This document shows positions 1 through 9,324 of a stretch of DNA of 64,000 nucleotides, one piece after another. The stretch's first letter is position 1; each line of letters opens with the position of its first letter. A program made the position numbers and the translations under genes. The notes beneath the pieces were generated by a model. It searched no databases and had not been told where the DNA came from. It saw nothing but the letters and a program-made list of their open reading frames with translations. The stretch covers positions 1-64,000 of the forward strand of contig DYKN01000016.1 of the NCBI GenBank assembly GCA_020722575.1, given 5' to 3'. Source of the DNA: Rikenella microfusus (GTDB taxonomy: Bacteria; Bacteroidota; Bacteroidia; Bacteroidales; VadinHA17).

Positions 1-52
1 GCATTTTTTAACAATTTCTAATTGTTTTTCAACATTTCAAAGAACTGCGAAA

Positions 53-83
53 CTTGAATAACTATTTATAAATTGTAAATTTG
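53..83 (+). promoter_or_regulatory. Bacteroidota-type promoter for rluB-era-der
   Basis: A TTG at 54-56 is followed after 19 bases by TAAATTTG at 76-83. This matches the Bacteroidota sigma-A pattern (-33 TTTG, -7 TAnnTTTG) in both elements and spacing. It lies 18 bases before the rluB ATG. Assignment is by pattern only. Confidence 0.6.
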
Positions 84-100
84 CATCCTGATTATTAAAA

Positions 101-895
101 ATGCGTGGCAGGTTAACAAAAGGTGGCAGAGAAATTAAGGCAGGCAGAAAGGCACCTGCTAGAAAAAACATTTCTCAAAATGAATTGATAAGGTTAAACA
201 GGTTCATTGCTGCAAGCGGTATATGTTCAAGACGTGAAGCAGATAAACTTATTTCTTCCGGAAAGATAAGTGTTAATGGCAAGGTAATTACTGAACTCGG
301 AGTGAAAGTTAGAATTAATGACGATATAAGATATCGTGGACAAAAAATTACCCCTGAAAAGAAAGTATATATTCTTCTTAACAAACCTAAAGGCTATATT
401 ACGACCGCATCCGACCCGGATGGCAATCAAACAGTTATTGACCTCATCGGGAGCAAATGCAGCGAAAGAGTTTTTCCCGTAGGCAGACTTGACAAAAACA
501 CCACAGGAGTATTGCTTCTGACAAATGATGGGGACCTTGCAGCAAAGCTTATGCATCCAAAATATGGGAAAAAGAAAGTATACCATGTTTTTCTTGACAA
601 AGAAGTCACCAGGAAAGATCTCGAAGAACTTGTAAAGGGAGTAGATATTGGAGGCGAGACAGTTGCTGCCGATGTGGCTGCATTCCCGGATGAAAATGAT
701 AAAAAACAGATTGGCATTGAGATACATACCGGTCAGAATCATGTCATTAAAAGAATGTTCGAGTCGCTTGGATATAAAGTCAGAAAACTTGATAGAGTAT
801 ATTTTGCAGGACTTACAAAAAAAAACCTGCCAAGGGGAAAATGGAGATTCCTCACCAGTAAAGAAATAAGTATACTAAAAAGAGGCTCGATTTAA
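101..895 (+). CDS. rluB: 23S rRNA pseudouridine synthase, RluB/RsuA family
   Basis: This 264-residue protein converts a uridine in 23S rRNA to pseudouridine. A basic N-terminal tail (residues 1-25) precedes an S4 RNA-binding domain (about 30-75, LNRFIAASGICSRREADKLI). The RsuA/RluB-type catalytic domain follows, with the signature GRLDKNTTGVLLLTNDG in which Asp131 is the expected catalytic residue. The ATG at 101 follows a good Bacteroidota promoter, and there is no better start downstream that keeps the S4 domain. The gene is the first of a same-strand run with era and der (11-base gap to era), all concerned with large-subunit RNA or ribosome maturation. The exact target (RluB, RluE or RluF type) is inferred from the S4-plus-RsuA architecture and is not proven. 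Confidence 0.88.
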   Translation: MRGRLTKGGREIKAGRKAPARKNISQNELIRLNRFIAASGICSRREADKLISSGKISVNGKVITELGVKVRINDDIRYRGQKITPEKKVYILLNKPKGYITTASDPDGNQTVIDLIGSKCSERVFPVGRLDKNTTGVLLLTNDGDLAAKLMHPKYGKKKVYHVFLDKEVTRKDLEELVKGVDIGGETVAADVAAFPDENDKKQIGIEIHTGQNHVIKRMFESLGYKVRKLDRVYFAGLTKKNLPRGKWRFLTSKEISILKRGSI

Positions 896-906
896 ATCAT
901 TAACTG

Positions 907-1782
907 ATGCATAAAGCTGGTTTTGTAAGCATCCTCGGGAATCCAAATGTTGGAAAATCAACCCTCATGAATGCTCTTATCGGGCAGAAATTATCAATCA
1001 CAACGCCAAAAGTTCAAACCACAAGACACCGTATAATGGGAATACTTAACGGTGAAGATTTTCAAATTGTTTATTCCGATACCCCGGGAATCATTAAACC
1101 AGCATACAAACTTCATGAAGCAATGATGAAGTTTGTAAAAAGCGCCCTCTCTGACGCTGATGTCATACTATTTATTACCGATACCAAAGAGAAAGTTAAT
1201 TATGAAAATGAAATATTAAAGGAAATATTCAGTGCAAAAATCCCTTTGATTATCGTTATCAATAAAATTGATCTTACGACACCCCAATCACTTGAAGTGC
1301 TTACTGCAGAATGGAAAGAAATATGTCCTGGTTCGGATCTTATTCCGGTTTCTGCCCTTTACGGTTTTAATCTCGATACACTGTTAAAAGCTATTCTTGA
1401 TTTTCTCCCGGAAAATCCGCCTTATTTCCCGAAAGATCAGGTATCAGACAGGACTGAAAGGTTTTTTGCTACTGAAATTATAAGAGAAAAAATATTCCTT
1501 AATTACCGACAGGAGATACCCTATTACACTGAAGTAGAAATAGAAAGTTTCAATGATATGGATAATCTCAGCAAAATCAGAGCCATTATTCATGTTGGAA
1601 GAGAAAGTCAAAAATCCATTATTATCGGGCATCAGGGTAAGATGCTGAAAAAAGTTGGTACAGAGGCAAGAAAAGAACTTGAAGAATTCTTAGGGAGGAA
1701 AGTTTACCTTGAATTATATGTAAAGGTTACTGAAAACTGGCGTGACAAGCCATCTGTTCTTAAACGTTTCGGTTATAAATAA
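907..1782 (+). CDS. era: GTPase Era
   Basis: Era is a 291-residue GTPase that binds the 3' end of 16S rRNA and checks small-subunit maturation. The P-loop GNPNVGKS is at residues 11-18, the switch-II motif DTPG at 58-61 and the specificity motif NKID at 119-122. The C-terminal KH RNA-binding domain covers about 225-285 and contains the core IIIGHQGKMLKKVG. The length is the family norm. The gene sits 11 bases after rluB and three bases before der, so the three are very likely co-transcribed. Nothing is unusual in the protein. Confidence 0.97.
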   Translation: MHKAGFVSILGNPNVGKSTLMNALIGQKLSITTPKVQTTRHRIMGILNGEDFQIVYSDTPGIIKPAYKLHEAMMKFVKSALSDADVILFITDTKEKVNYENEILKEIFSAKIPLIIVINKIDLTTPQSLEVLTAEWKEICPGSDLIPVSALYGFNLDTLLKAILDFLPENPPYFPKDQVSDRTERFFATEIIREKIFLNYRQEIPYYTEVEIESFNDMDNLSKIRAIIHVGRESQKSIIIGHQGKMLKKVGTEARKELEEFLGRKVYLELYVKVTENWRDKPSVLKRFGYK

Positions 1783-1785
1783 AAA

Positions 1786-3093
1786 ATGAGCAGGATAGTT
1801 GCCATAGTTGGAAGACCGAATGTGGGTAAGTCAACACTATTCAACAGACTTACAGGCAGCAGAGATGCTATTGTTGATGAAGAAAGCGGCGTTACCCGCG
1901 ATCGTATTTATGGTAAAAGCGATTGGAATGGTGTGAATTTTTCAGTAATTGATACAGGCGGGTATGTAGAAGATTCTGACGACATTTTTGAAGAAGAGAT
2001 TAACAAACAGGTAATTATAGCCATCGAAGAGGCTGATGCAATTATTTTCCTTACCGACGTTACAACTGGAGTGCATGAACTTGACAGATCGATCGCTTCG
2101 ATTTTAAGAAAGTCAGGCAAGAAAATTTTTCTGGCCGTGAACAAGGTTGACGATAGCCTTAGAATTCCTGGAATATCTGAATTCTATGCCCTTGGACTTG
2201 GCGATCCGTATCCCGTAAGTTCGATTAACGGAAGCGGAACAGGAGATCTTCTTGATGATCTGGTAAAGATATTCCCATCCAGTGACTATGAAGAGGAAAA
2301 GGCTGAACTGCCGAAGGTAGCAATAGTAGGCAGACCAAATTCCGGCAAATCAACTTTGTTGAATACACTAATGGGGGAAGAAAGAAACATTGTAACCCCT
2401 CTCCCCGGAACAACCCGTGACTCTATCTACACCAGGTATAAAAAGTACAACCATGATTTTCTACTGGTTGATACAGCAGGCCTCAGAAAAAAAAGCAAAG
2501 TGAAAGATGATATCGAATTTTATTCTGTGATGAGAGCAGTAAAAGCTATAGAAAATTCCGACATCTGTCTCCTGCTGATTGATGCAACAAGAGGAATAGA
2601 ATCACAGGATATAAATATCTTCTCTCTTATACTGAGAAATGGTAAGGGAATTATTGTACTTGTCAATAAATGGGATCTTATTGAAAAAGATACCGGCACT
2701 GCAAAACGGTTTGAGGATGAAATAAGGGACAGGACGTCTCCTTTTACCGATTATGATATACTTTTCATTTCGGCAATCAATAAACAGAGGATTCATAAAA
2801 TACTCGATCTTGTTGAAAAGGTAAACAATAATTGCAGGAAGAGAATTCCAACTTCTGATCTTAACGAAGCAATGCAGGAAGCCTTCAGAGCATACCCACC
2901 TTCGGCAGTCAGAGGTAAACCAGTACGAATCAAATATGTTACACAACTACCCTCTCGTTCACCATCATTTGCATTTTTTTGTAATTTCCCCGGATACATA
3001 AAAGAGCCTTATAAACGTTATCTTGAAAACAGACTGAGAGAACATTTTGACTTTACAGGAGTACCTGTTAAAATATTTTTTAGGAAAAAATGA
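1786..3093 (+). CDS. der: GTPase Der (EngA)
   Basis: This 435-residue protein has two tandem GTPase domains and acts in 50S subunit assembly. The first P-loop, GRPNVGKS, is at residues 9-16 with NKVD further on. The second, GRPNSGKS, is near residue 181 with DTAG and NKWD. The C-terminal KH-like domain covers roughly 350-435. Length and architecture are canonical. It starts three bases after the era stop codon, consistent with translation from one message. Confidence 0.97.
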   Translation: MSRIVAIVGRPNVGKSTLFNRLTGSRDAIVDEESGVTRDRIYGKSDWNGVNFSVIDTGGYVEDSDDIFEEEINKQVIIAIEEADAIIFLTDVTTGVHELDRSIASILRKSGKKIFLAVNKVDDSLRIPGISEFYALGLGDPYPVSSINGSGTGDLLDDLVKIFPSSDYEEEKAELPKVAIVGRPNSGKSTLLNTLMGEERNIVTPLPGTTRDSIYTRYKKYNHDFLLVDTAGLRKKSKVKDDIEFYSVMRAVKAIENSDICLLLIDATRGIESQDINIFSLILRNGKGIIVLVNKWDLIEKDTGTAKRFEDEIRDRTSPFTDYDILFISAINKQRIHKILDLVEKVNNNCRKRIPTSDLNEAMQEAFRAYPPSAVRGKPVRIKYVTQLPSRSPSFAFFCNFPGYIKEPYKRYLENRLREHFDFTGVPVKIFFRKK

Positions 3094-3129
3094 TTTACTT
3101 TGGCCTAATTTTTGACCTTCTTCCAGTTG

Positions 3130-3648
3130 ATGATTAAAGCAAAAAAATATCATTTCTCAATCCTTGTATTTTTAGCTTTAACCTACTGTGGCAGGATTGA
3201 GCAGCTTCCACCCGAACCTTCAATAAGTTTCAGGAGTTTTGAGATATTCGATACAAGCGATATACTTGGGAATAATATCAAAGGAGGGAGGCTTAAATTT
3301 TATTTTGAAGATGGCGATGGAGATCTGGGCTTAAGTGCTTCAGGATATTCACCTGGTGATACAATTAACCTTTTTCTTACTTTGCTTAGAGAAGTCAACG
3401 GTGAAATAATACCCGCCCCTGCTGACGACCCACTTAAACCTGCAGGCTACAGAATACCTTATATGGAAGGAATCGGACAGAATAAAATTCTCAGAGGAAT
3501 AATAAAAATTACCTTCAACTACTATTTTTATTCAACTTCCGATACAATCTATTACGACTTTTATGTTAAAGACAGAGCCGGTAATTTAAGCAACACGGAA
3601 AGAACATGCAGAATTGTAATTGCGGAAAACAGTAAATGCGGTAATTGA
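3130..3648 (+). CDS. small predicted lipoprotein, function unknown
   Basis: I chose the ATG at 3130, giving 172 residues; an upstream TTG at 3112 is possible but less likely. The N-terminus is a lipoprotein signal peptide ending in LTYCG, with Cys20 as the lipidated residue. The remainder is a beta-rich domain of about 150 residues with a DGDGDLG stretch and a late segment resembling an Ig or cadherin-like strand set (YDFYVKDRAGNLSNTE). Such small envelope lipoproteins are common in Bacteroidota and usually lack assigned functions. It follows der by 36 bases and converges with the phosphatase gene, with only six bases between the two stop codons. Confidence 0.75.
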   Translation: MIKAKKYHFSILVFLALTYCGRIEQLPPEPSISFRSFEIFDTSDILGNNIKGGRLKFYFEDGDGDLGLSASGYSPGDTINLFLTLLREVNGEIIPAPADDPLKPAGYRIPYMEGIGQNKILRGIIKITFNYYFYSTSDTIYYDFYVKDRAGNLSNTERTCRIVIAENSKCGN

Positions 3649-3654
3649 TAAAAC

Positions 3655-6600
3655 CTAAATTCTTAAACCAATTACAAGAACATCATCAACCTGATCATTA
3701 TTTCCTTTCCAATCAAAATAAAACTTTTCAATTTTCTCTTTTTGTTCCTTCATTGGCAAATGATTTACTTCTTCAATAAGAGACTTGAATCTGGCTATCT
3801 TCATTTTTTTGCCTTCACTGCCTCCAAACTGATCGGGATACCCATCGGAAAACAGATAAATGCAATCCCCCTTCCCGAGATAATACTCCTGATCATCAAA
3901 ATATTTCTCCATAATTGCTTCACCTCCAACAGAATATTTATTCCCCTTTATATAATATAGTTCTCCACCCATTATAATTATCAAAGGTCTCATTGCAGAT
4001 GCGAACCTGATATGACGTTCTGGGATATTTATAATACAAACGACCATATCCATACCATCATTTGATACCCCGATATCTATATTCTGATTGAGAGTGGAAA
4101 TAATTTGTTTGTCGAGCATTGTAAGTACTCTGGAAGGCTGAGTTACTCCCTGCCGTAAAATAATATCCTGTATCAGTGTTGAGCCAATCATTGACATAAA
4201 GGCCCCTGGTACTCCATGACCAGTAGAATCGGCACAGGCTATTATAAACCTTGAATCATCGAGCTTATCAAACCAGTAAAAATCTCCACTCACTATATCA
4301 CGCGGGAAGAAGGTGACGAATGACTCCTTAAATACTTCATTGAGTCTTTTAATATCGGGCAATATACTGGCTTGAATTCGTCGGGCATAATTAATACTAT
4401 CGGTTATTTCATTTTTCTGGAGTTCGATCTGTTCTTTTTGTTTCACTACCTCACTGGTTCTCTTTACAAGCTCTTCCTCCAGTTTCCTTTTTGCCTTTTC
4501 CCGGGCTCTCTCTCTCTGCAAAAGAATTAAAGTAACAATCAATGAAAGGGAAATTACAGTCAATATTATAAACCACCATGTTCTCCAGAAAGGAGTTTTA
4601 ATGTAAAAATCAATGGTTGCAGGTTTATAATCCGTTGACCCGTCATTACTGTAAGATAATACGTTAAATCTGTAACGCCCGTCACCAAGCTGGTAAGTAA
4701 CCTGCCTGTCAAATTTCATTTCCGACCAGCGACTGTCCCAATTATCAAGTTTTGTGCTGTAAAAAACGCTTTCAGGGTTTGAAAGATTTATCCCTACATA
4801 TTCTATTTTTATATTGTACCGGCCAAATGGTAATATATATTCTTTCTGTATCGGATAACGGATGTTATTTATAGTAACACTAACTATATTTGTTTTAGGT
4901 ATAAGCTTTATACTTTTCTCCTTAGCTTTGTCAAAAATAATAAGACCTTCAGTGGTACCAATAGCAATTCTTCCTTTGCTATCTTTTGAAATAACATTAG
5001 GATTGCAGATTGCGTTTTTCAGGATTTCTGATGAATATATTCTTACAGTGCCGGTTTGCTTGTTAAACCTTGAAAAACCCCTTTCATGACCTGTCCATAC
5101 ATTGCCTTCATTATCATCGAGCACGCTGTAGCAGAAATTTGAGAGAAGACCGTTTGCTGTGGTAATGTTATTTATAGAGTCACCTGTAAACCAGAATAAA
5201 CCATTTCCTAAAGTTGCCGCCCAGATATCGCCACTCTCGCTTTCAGCAAAACCCAATACTTTATTGTGTGTAAAACCCGACATTACAAGATCTCCGATAC
5301 TGACCCCTTCCTCAGGAGTTATCATGTATAATCTGTCACATTCTGTTGCCGGCATTGCTTTACCATTGCGAAGTATAAGAACCTGATTGATACTATTATG
5401 TGGCAGGCGGTCTTCGATATTAAACCTTCTAATAATTTTACCGGTATTTCTATCAAGTAATAATATACCATCAAGAGTTGAGAGCCAGAGATGATCTTTA
5501 CTGGCAGCAATATGTCTGATATAATTCTGTCCTGAATTCTCAGAAAGAAAAAATTGTCTGGCATTCAGGTGTCTATCTATTAAAAAGAGCCCGTTTCCCT
5601 TTGTTCCTGCCAAAATATAAGTTGAATCTTCAAGGTAGTATGAAGATATTTCACCCCCTGTTTTTTTTAATATATTATTAAACTTTCCTGTTTCTCCAGT
5701 TTCAGGATTAAATGAAAAGAAGCCTGAAGGAGTGCCCAGAAGATAAAAAGCTTCTCCCTGATAAACAGCGATAATATTATTCTGACCGGGTATGTTACCC
5801 GGCTTATAAAAAAGCAAGGCCTGAGAGAGCAGCAATGAAAGTCCCTCACCATAAAGACCTGCCCAGATATTTCCAGCGTCATCTTCAAAAACTGTTCTTA
5901 CATCATTACTCTGAAGGCCGTTTCCAGAATTATAAACCGTAATATTTTCAATATTTAAGGTTTTAAGATCAACAACTATTTTGAACAATCCTGTATTAAA
6001 AGTAGCAAGCCATATAGAACCATCCTGCCCTTGCATAATGAAGCGAATATCAAGATCGTCAGGTAACAATTTGCCTGAAGGTCGTTCAAGAACAAGAGAA
6101 TCTCCCATAGATCTCAAAATAAACAAGCCTTCACCTTCGGTAGCAATAAAAAATACCTGTTCCTCTTTAATTTTTTCAATACAATGTACTCTGGTATATT
6201 CAATACCTGGTATTTCTTTAATTATCTGGAGGTTCTCCTTCCCGAGCCTGCAATGCAGAATATTTTGCATGGTACCAACAAGGATATTTGCACTGTCGAG
6301 CAGTGCTACGCATGTCATCATAAAACCATCAGGAATGCTGTATTTTATAACCTCATCAGGCTTATTTATGTTAATCTTTATAAGGTATTTTTCCTGCGGG
6401 ATGATAATTATGTTATTTTCATCTGCCTGTATAATTTTGTTAATGCTCTGTATTCCAGATATCTCAACTTTCTTCAGAGTTCCATTTGTCGTATAGAAAA
6501 GTGAACCATCGTTACATCCGAACCAGAGCCTGCCCGAAGAGTCTTTAAGCATTGAAACAGCATAACGGTCAGAAATAGTGTCGGGATAAGGTACAGGATA

Positions 6601-6837
6601 AAAATTAATGCCGTCAAATTTTGTTAACCCATTTCCTGTACCCACCCAAAGAAATCCATTATCATCCTGGTTTATTACATACACATAAGGGGAGGGAATA
6701 TTTGCGGCAGTTGAAAAGTTTTTAAAGCTGTAAGATTGCCCTATGGCATCTGTAAATATAACGGTATGAATAAAAAAAATGATTGTAAATTTCAGACAAT
6801 CAACTAATTCGTATTTGAAATTTTTTCTATCAATCAC
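3655..6837 (-). CDS. beta-propeller sensor with SpoIIE-type PP2C phosphatase
   Basis: This protein of about 1060 residues couples an extracytoplasmic sensor to a cytoplasmic serine/threonine phosphatase. After a signal-like N-terminus comes a two-component-regulator propeller region to about residue 670, with repeats of the type GTGNGLTKFDG. A Y_Y_Y Ig-like domain, one membrane helix near 750-775 and a charged coiled coil to about 820 follow. The C-terminal SpoIIE/PP2C domain has metal-binding aspartates in VSGDFYW, ADSTGHGVPGAF and FSDGYPDQFGG. No ATG precedes the signal peptide. I prefer GTG at 6837, eight bases after the upstream gene's stop; TTG at 6876 would overlap that gene by 32 bases. 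The gene is the last of the surface-protein run. The partner protein (probably an anti-anti-sigma-type STAS protein) is not in the window. Confidence 0.85.
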   Translation of the reverse strand: MIDRKNFKYELVDCLKFTIIFFIHTVIFTDAIGQSYSFKNFSTAANIPSPYVYVINQDDNGFLWVGTGNGLTKFDGINFYPVPYPDTISDRYAVSMLKDSSGRLWFGCNDGSLFYTTNGTLKKVEISGIQSINKIIQADENNIIIIPQEKYLIKININKPDEVIKYSIPDGFMMTCVALLDSANILVGTMQNILHCRLGKENLQIIKEIPGIEYTRVHCIEKIKEEQVFFIATEGEGLFILRSMGDSLVLERPSGKLLPDDLDIRFIMQGQDGSIWLATFNTGLFKIVVDLKTLNIENITVYNSGNGLQSNDVRTVFEDDAGNIWAGLYGEGLSLLLSQALLFYKPGNIPGQNNIIAVYQGEAFYLLGTPSGFFSFNPETGETGKFNNILKKTGGEISSYYLEDSTYILAGTKGNGLFLIDRHLNARQFFLSENSGQNYIRHIAASKDHLWLSTLDGILLLDRNTGKIIRRFNIEDRLPHNSINQVLILRNGKAMPATECDRLYMITPEEGVSIGDLVMSGFTHNKVLGFAESESGDIWAATLGNGLFWFTGDSINNITTANGLLSNFCYSVLDDNEGNVWTGHERGFSRFNKQTGTVRIYSSEILKNAICNPNVISKDSKGRIAIGTTEGLIIFDKAKEKSIKLIPKTNIVSVTINNIRYPIQKEYILPFGRYNIKIEYVGINLSNPESVFYSTKLDNWDSRWSEMKFDRQVTYQLGDGRYRFNVLSYSNDGSTDYKPATIDFYIKTPFWRTWWFIILTVISLSLIVTLILLQRERAREKAKRKLEEELVKRTSEVVKQKEQIELQKNEITDSINYARRIQASILPDIKRLNEVFKESFVTFFPRDIVSGDFYWFDKLDDSRFIIACADSTGHGVPGAFMSMIGSTLIQDIILRQGVTQPSRVLTMLDKQIISTLNQNIDIGVSNDGMDMVVCIINIPERHIRFASAMRPLIIIMGGELYYIKGNKYSVGGEAIMEKYFDDQEYYLGKGDCIYLFSDGYPDQFGGSEGKKMKIARFKSLIEEVNHLPMKEQKEKIEKFYFDWKGNNDQVDDVLVIGLRI

Positions 6838-6844
6838 CTTAAGA

Positions 6845-7846
6845 CTACTGTTTGCTTTCAACTTTTGGACGTACAATTATATTTGGTTTGTAAATTGGAA
6901 CTCCCCCTATAGGTGCGCTGAAGAATTTAAGATTATCACCCCTCTGGTTTTCGATTGAAATAACCACGTTGTTATTTCTAACAAGAAACTCCTGTTTCTT
7001 ATGAAACTGAAAATCAAGGGAAGAATTGATCTCTTCCGATGAAATATGAATACGTGACTCAACCCAGTTGTCTTCATTGGAAACAGGCACGGTAATACCT
7101 TTCCTTACACGTGAAACAATGACAACTGCTCCATCATCGTCCCAGTCAAAATTCTCTTGTTTTACGTAAATAACTCCTTCATCAACATAGGGGTAAATGT
7201 GAGAAACACTTTTTGTATTATTCCACATTCTGAAGGTATATTCGTAGGTAAAAGCATTTGCGCCCTCTATAGGAACATCTCTGTTTGGCTCACGCGATAG
7301 AAAATATCTGTAAAGATTTCCATCATCTCCGCCAGCTCCATCAGCAATAACTTTAAAAATATATCCCCATTTTTCGCTTAAATCACCTTCAGCAGGGTTA
7401 AATGGTCCGAAAGTATAATATTTATTATCATATTGCTTATCCTCGCTAAAGATTTTAGAAGCAAGAAGTGTCCCACTTTTATAATTACCTGTTGGTTGTA
7501 GGCCTCGGGAATCTTCATTTATCTCAGGATCTACTCCCCTACCCCCATATACTGAATAAAGTGTTTTGGTATCCCAATTGCCTTTTTGTTCATCGTGCTC
7601 ACCTCCTGTATCGGGGTCAAAAACTCTAATGTAAACACGTCCGTTATATTCTTTAGGAACAGAAAAGAACCATGTCTGGGAAAGGTCATCATCACCCCAC
7701 GATGTTTCGCCAACTTTTCCGAATGTAACAAGAAACGGTATATTCTCATCCTGCCCGGGAACAGGTTGAGAATAAAGTGCCTCAATTCCAGTGTTAACTA
7801 TTATTATCTGGAAAAGAAAAAAATATATAATTATTTTTGGTCTCAT
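6845..7846 (-). CDS. secreted protein of unknown function in the T9SS cargo locus
   Basis: This 333-residue protein has a clear N-terminal signal peptide ending near LYSQ and no other membrane segment. I do not recognise a named domain. The mature part looks beta-rich: an early segment (FSVPKEYNGRVYIRVFDPD) resembles a carbohydrate- or peptidase-associated jelly-roll strand pattern, and later there is an acidic FDWDDDGAV stretch. There is no lipobox and no T9SS C-terminal sorting signal, so it is probably periplasmic or outer-membrane associated. It lies 26 bases after the PD40/PKD gene and eight bases before the phosphatase gene. That makes it part of the putative surface-structure operon, and its function is inferred only from that position. 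It ends in TAG. Confidence 0.7.
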   Translation of the reverse strand: MRPKIIIYFFLFQIIIVNTGIEALYSQPVPGQDENIPFLVTFGKVGETSWGDDDLSQTWFFSVPKEYNGRVYIRVFDPDTGGEHDEQKGNWDTKTLYSVYGGRGVDPEINEDSRGLQPTGNYKSGTLLASKIFSEDKQYDNKYYTFGPFNPAEGDLSEKWGYIFKVIADGAGGDDGNLYRYFLSREPNRDVPIEGANAFTYEYTFRMWNNTKSVSHIYPYVDEGVIYVKQENFDWDDDGAVVIVSRVRKGITVPVSNEDNWVESRIHISSEEINSSLDFQFHKKQEFLVRNNNVVISIENQRGDNLKFFSAPIGGVPIYKPNIIVRPKVESKQ

Positions 7847-7872
7847 TTTGTTTTAAAAATAATTAATTTTAA

Positions 7873-9324
7873 TTAATGCTCCCGGGTCACTATAATATTT
7901 TTTGATACACATGTTTCCTTTATCTTCCCGCTCTCATCAGGAGCAGAGGTAATTATAAGTTGTATTGTATAACTGCCAGGCAATTGATAGGTTTTATCGA
8001 CTTTAGAGCCAATAGCAATTGTTTCGTCACCGAAATTCCAGTAAAACTGATTTATTGTCCAATCGGGCAGATATGTGTTGCCTGCATCAAAAACAACCTT
8101 TTCACCCGCATAACATTTATCGGGGCCTGAAATATAAGCCTGCTGATTCTTTTCAACTTCAAGCAGATATGTTTCTGCGTTATATTCAACTTCACCGGTT
8201 AGTTCATTTATGATATCGAGTTTAACTGAATAAGTTCCCGGGTTTTTGTAACAATGATCAACGGTTACGCCCTCAGCTGTTTCACCATCACCAAAATTCC
8301 ATCTGAATCTGAATGGAACCGGTAGGGTATCAAATTTTCTTGCATTTTCTTCAATAAACTCAAAGCAGAAATTATCAGGTTTAGCCGGGTCGCATGCTTC
8401 TTTCCTGATAATGTTCGATTTGAACATCCAGATATTATCATCTCTACCTGTTTTCCTTGCAAAAAATCCTTCCTGAAGGTTATCTGAAGCATAAAGGGCA
8501 AAGTCATCATCAGATGAGTTTATGGGGTCAGGAAGAAGCACTGGTTCTTCCCACTCACCATTTGCCAAAGTTGTGAAATAAATATCAAGGCCTCCAGTAA
8601 AATTTGCCTCAGATGGTCTATCGGAAGAAAAATACAATCTTCCTGAAGAATGAATGAAAGGATAGTTTTCCCTGAAAGGTGAATTAATTTTACTTCCGAG
8701 ATTCCGAGGAATGCTCCATGTACCATCAATTAACTCACAGTAATAAATATCAGATCCTCCCACGCTTCCATGCATATCGGAGGCAAAGAACAGAAATCTG
8801 CCATCACGACTGATGGAAGGATGAGCCACATTATATTGAATGCTGTTATATTCGAATGGCCTGACATTGCTAATTGTAAATTCTGATAATTCGCCAACAT
8901 ATATCCCGAGTTTATTTTCAACATTCTTTTTTCTTGCAGCCTTACCTGTAATTACACTGCTTGTGAAATAAATAACCGAACCATCAGCCGACACCGAAAC
9001 AGGGCCGTAAAAAAATAATTCCGTTCCGGTAACCTTTATGGCAACGGGATCCTTCCAGTGAATTGAATCTTTCCGTCGGGCAAAATAAAGGTTAAATAGT
9101 CTTTCGCCCTCAAAAGTTGTGATATTTCTGGAACTGCTTATCCTCCTGTCGGAGCAAAAGAGGATACCATCATTGAAAGTTACAGGAGCAATGTCATTAA
9201 AAAGATATTTGCTGAATGGTGTTTTTTCAATCGTATAAAGCTTAGGCTGAGCAGTAATACTGTATTCTGCTGATATCAGTGTAACAATACAAAAAACAAT
9301 ATTTCTTAAAACTCCTTTCGACAT
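7873..9324 (-). CDS. PD40-propeller and PKD-domain secreted protein
   Basis: The 483-residue protein has a signal peptide (cleavage near residues 24-26). WD40-like PD40 beta-propeller repeats follow; GRFLFFASDMHGSVGGSDIYY and GRLYFSSDRPSEANFTGGLDIY-like blades are visible between about 60 and 300. Two PKD-type Ig folds end the protein (about 335-410 and 415-483), each with a WNFGD core. PD40 propellers of this kind occur in Bacteroidota envelope proteins linked to T9SS, where they are usually fused to OmpA domains; here the OmpA domain is absent and PKD folds take its place. The ATG directly abuts the porP stop codon (TAAATG), so translational coupling with PorP is likely. The role is inferred as an accessory factor of the cargo/PorP pair. 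Confidence 0.75.
   Translation of the reverse strand: MSKGVLRNIVFCIVTLISAEYSITAQPKLYTIEKTPFSKYLFNDIAPVTFNDGILFCSDRRISSSRNITTFEGERLFNLYFARRKDSIHWKDPVAIKVTGTELFFYGPVSVSADGSVIYFTSSVITGKAARKKNVENKLGIYVGELSEFTISNVRPFEYNSIQYNVAHPSISRDGRFLFFASDMHGSVGGSDIYYCELIDGTWSIPRNLGSKINSPFRENYPFIHSSGRLYFSSDRPSEANFTGGLDIYFTTLANGEWEEPVLLPDPINSSDDDFALYASDNLQEGFFARKTGRDDNIWMFKSNIIRKEACDPAKPDNFCFEFIEENARKFDTLPVPFRFRWNFGDGETAEGVTVDHCYKNPGTYSVKLDIINELTGEVEYNAETYLLEVEKNQQAYISGPDKCYAGEKVVFDAGNTYLPDWTINQFYWNFGDETIAIGSKVDKTYQLPGSYTIQLIITSAPDESGKIKETCVSKNIIVTREH

Noticed and set aside
227..742. 171-codon minus-strand frame inside rluB
   Set aside because: Antisense to a gene with clear catalytic motifs; low-complexity, cysteine- and phenylalanine-rich translation without family features.
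5981..6496. 171-codon plus-strand frame opposite the propeller phosphatase
   Set aside because: Mirror of beta-propeller coding sequence; no signal peptide or domain.
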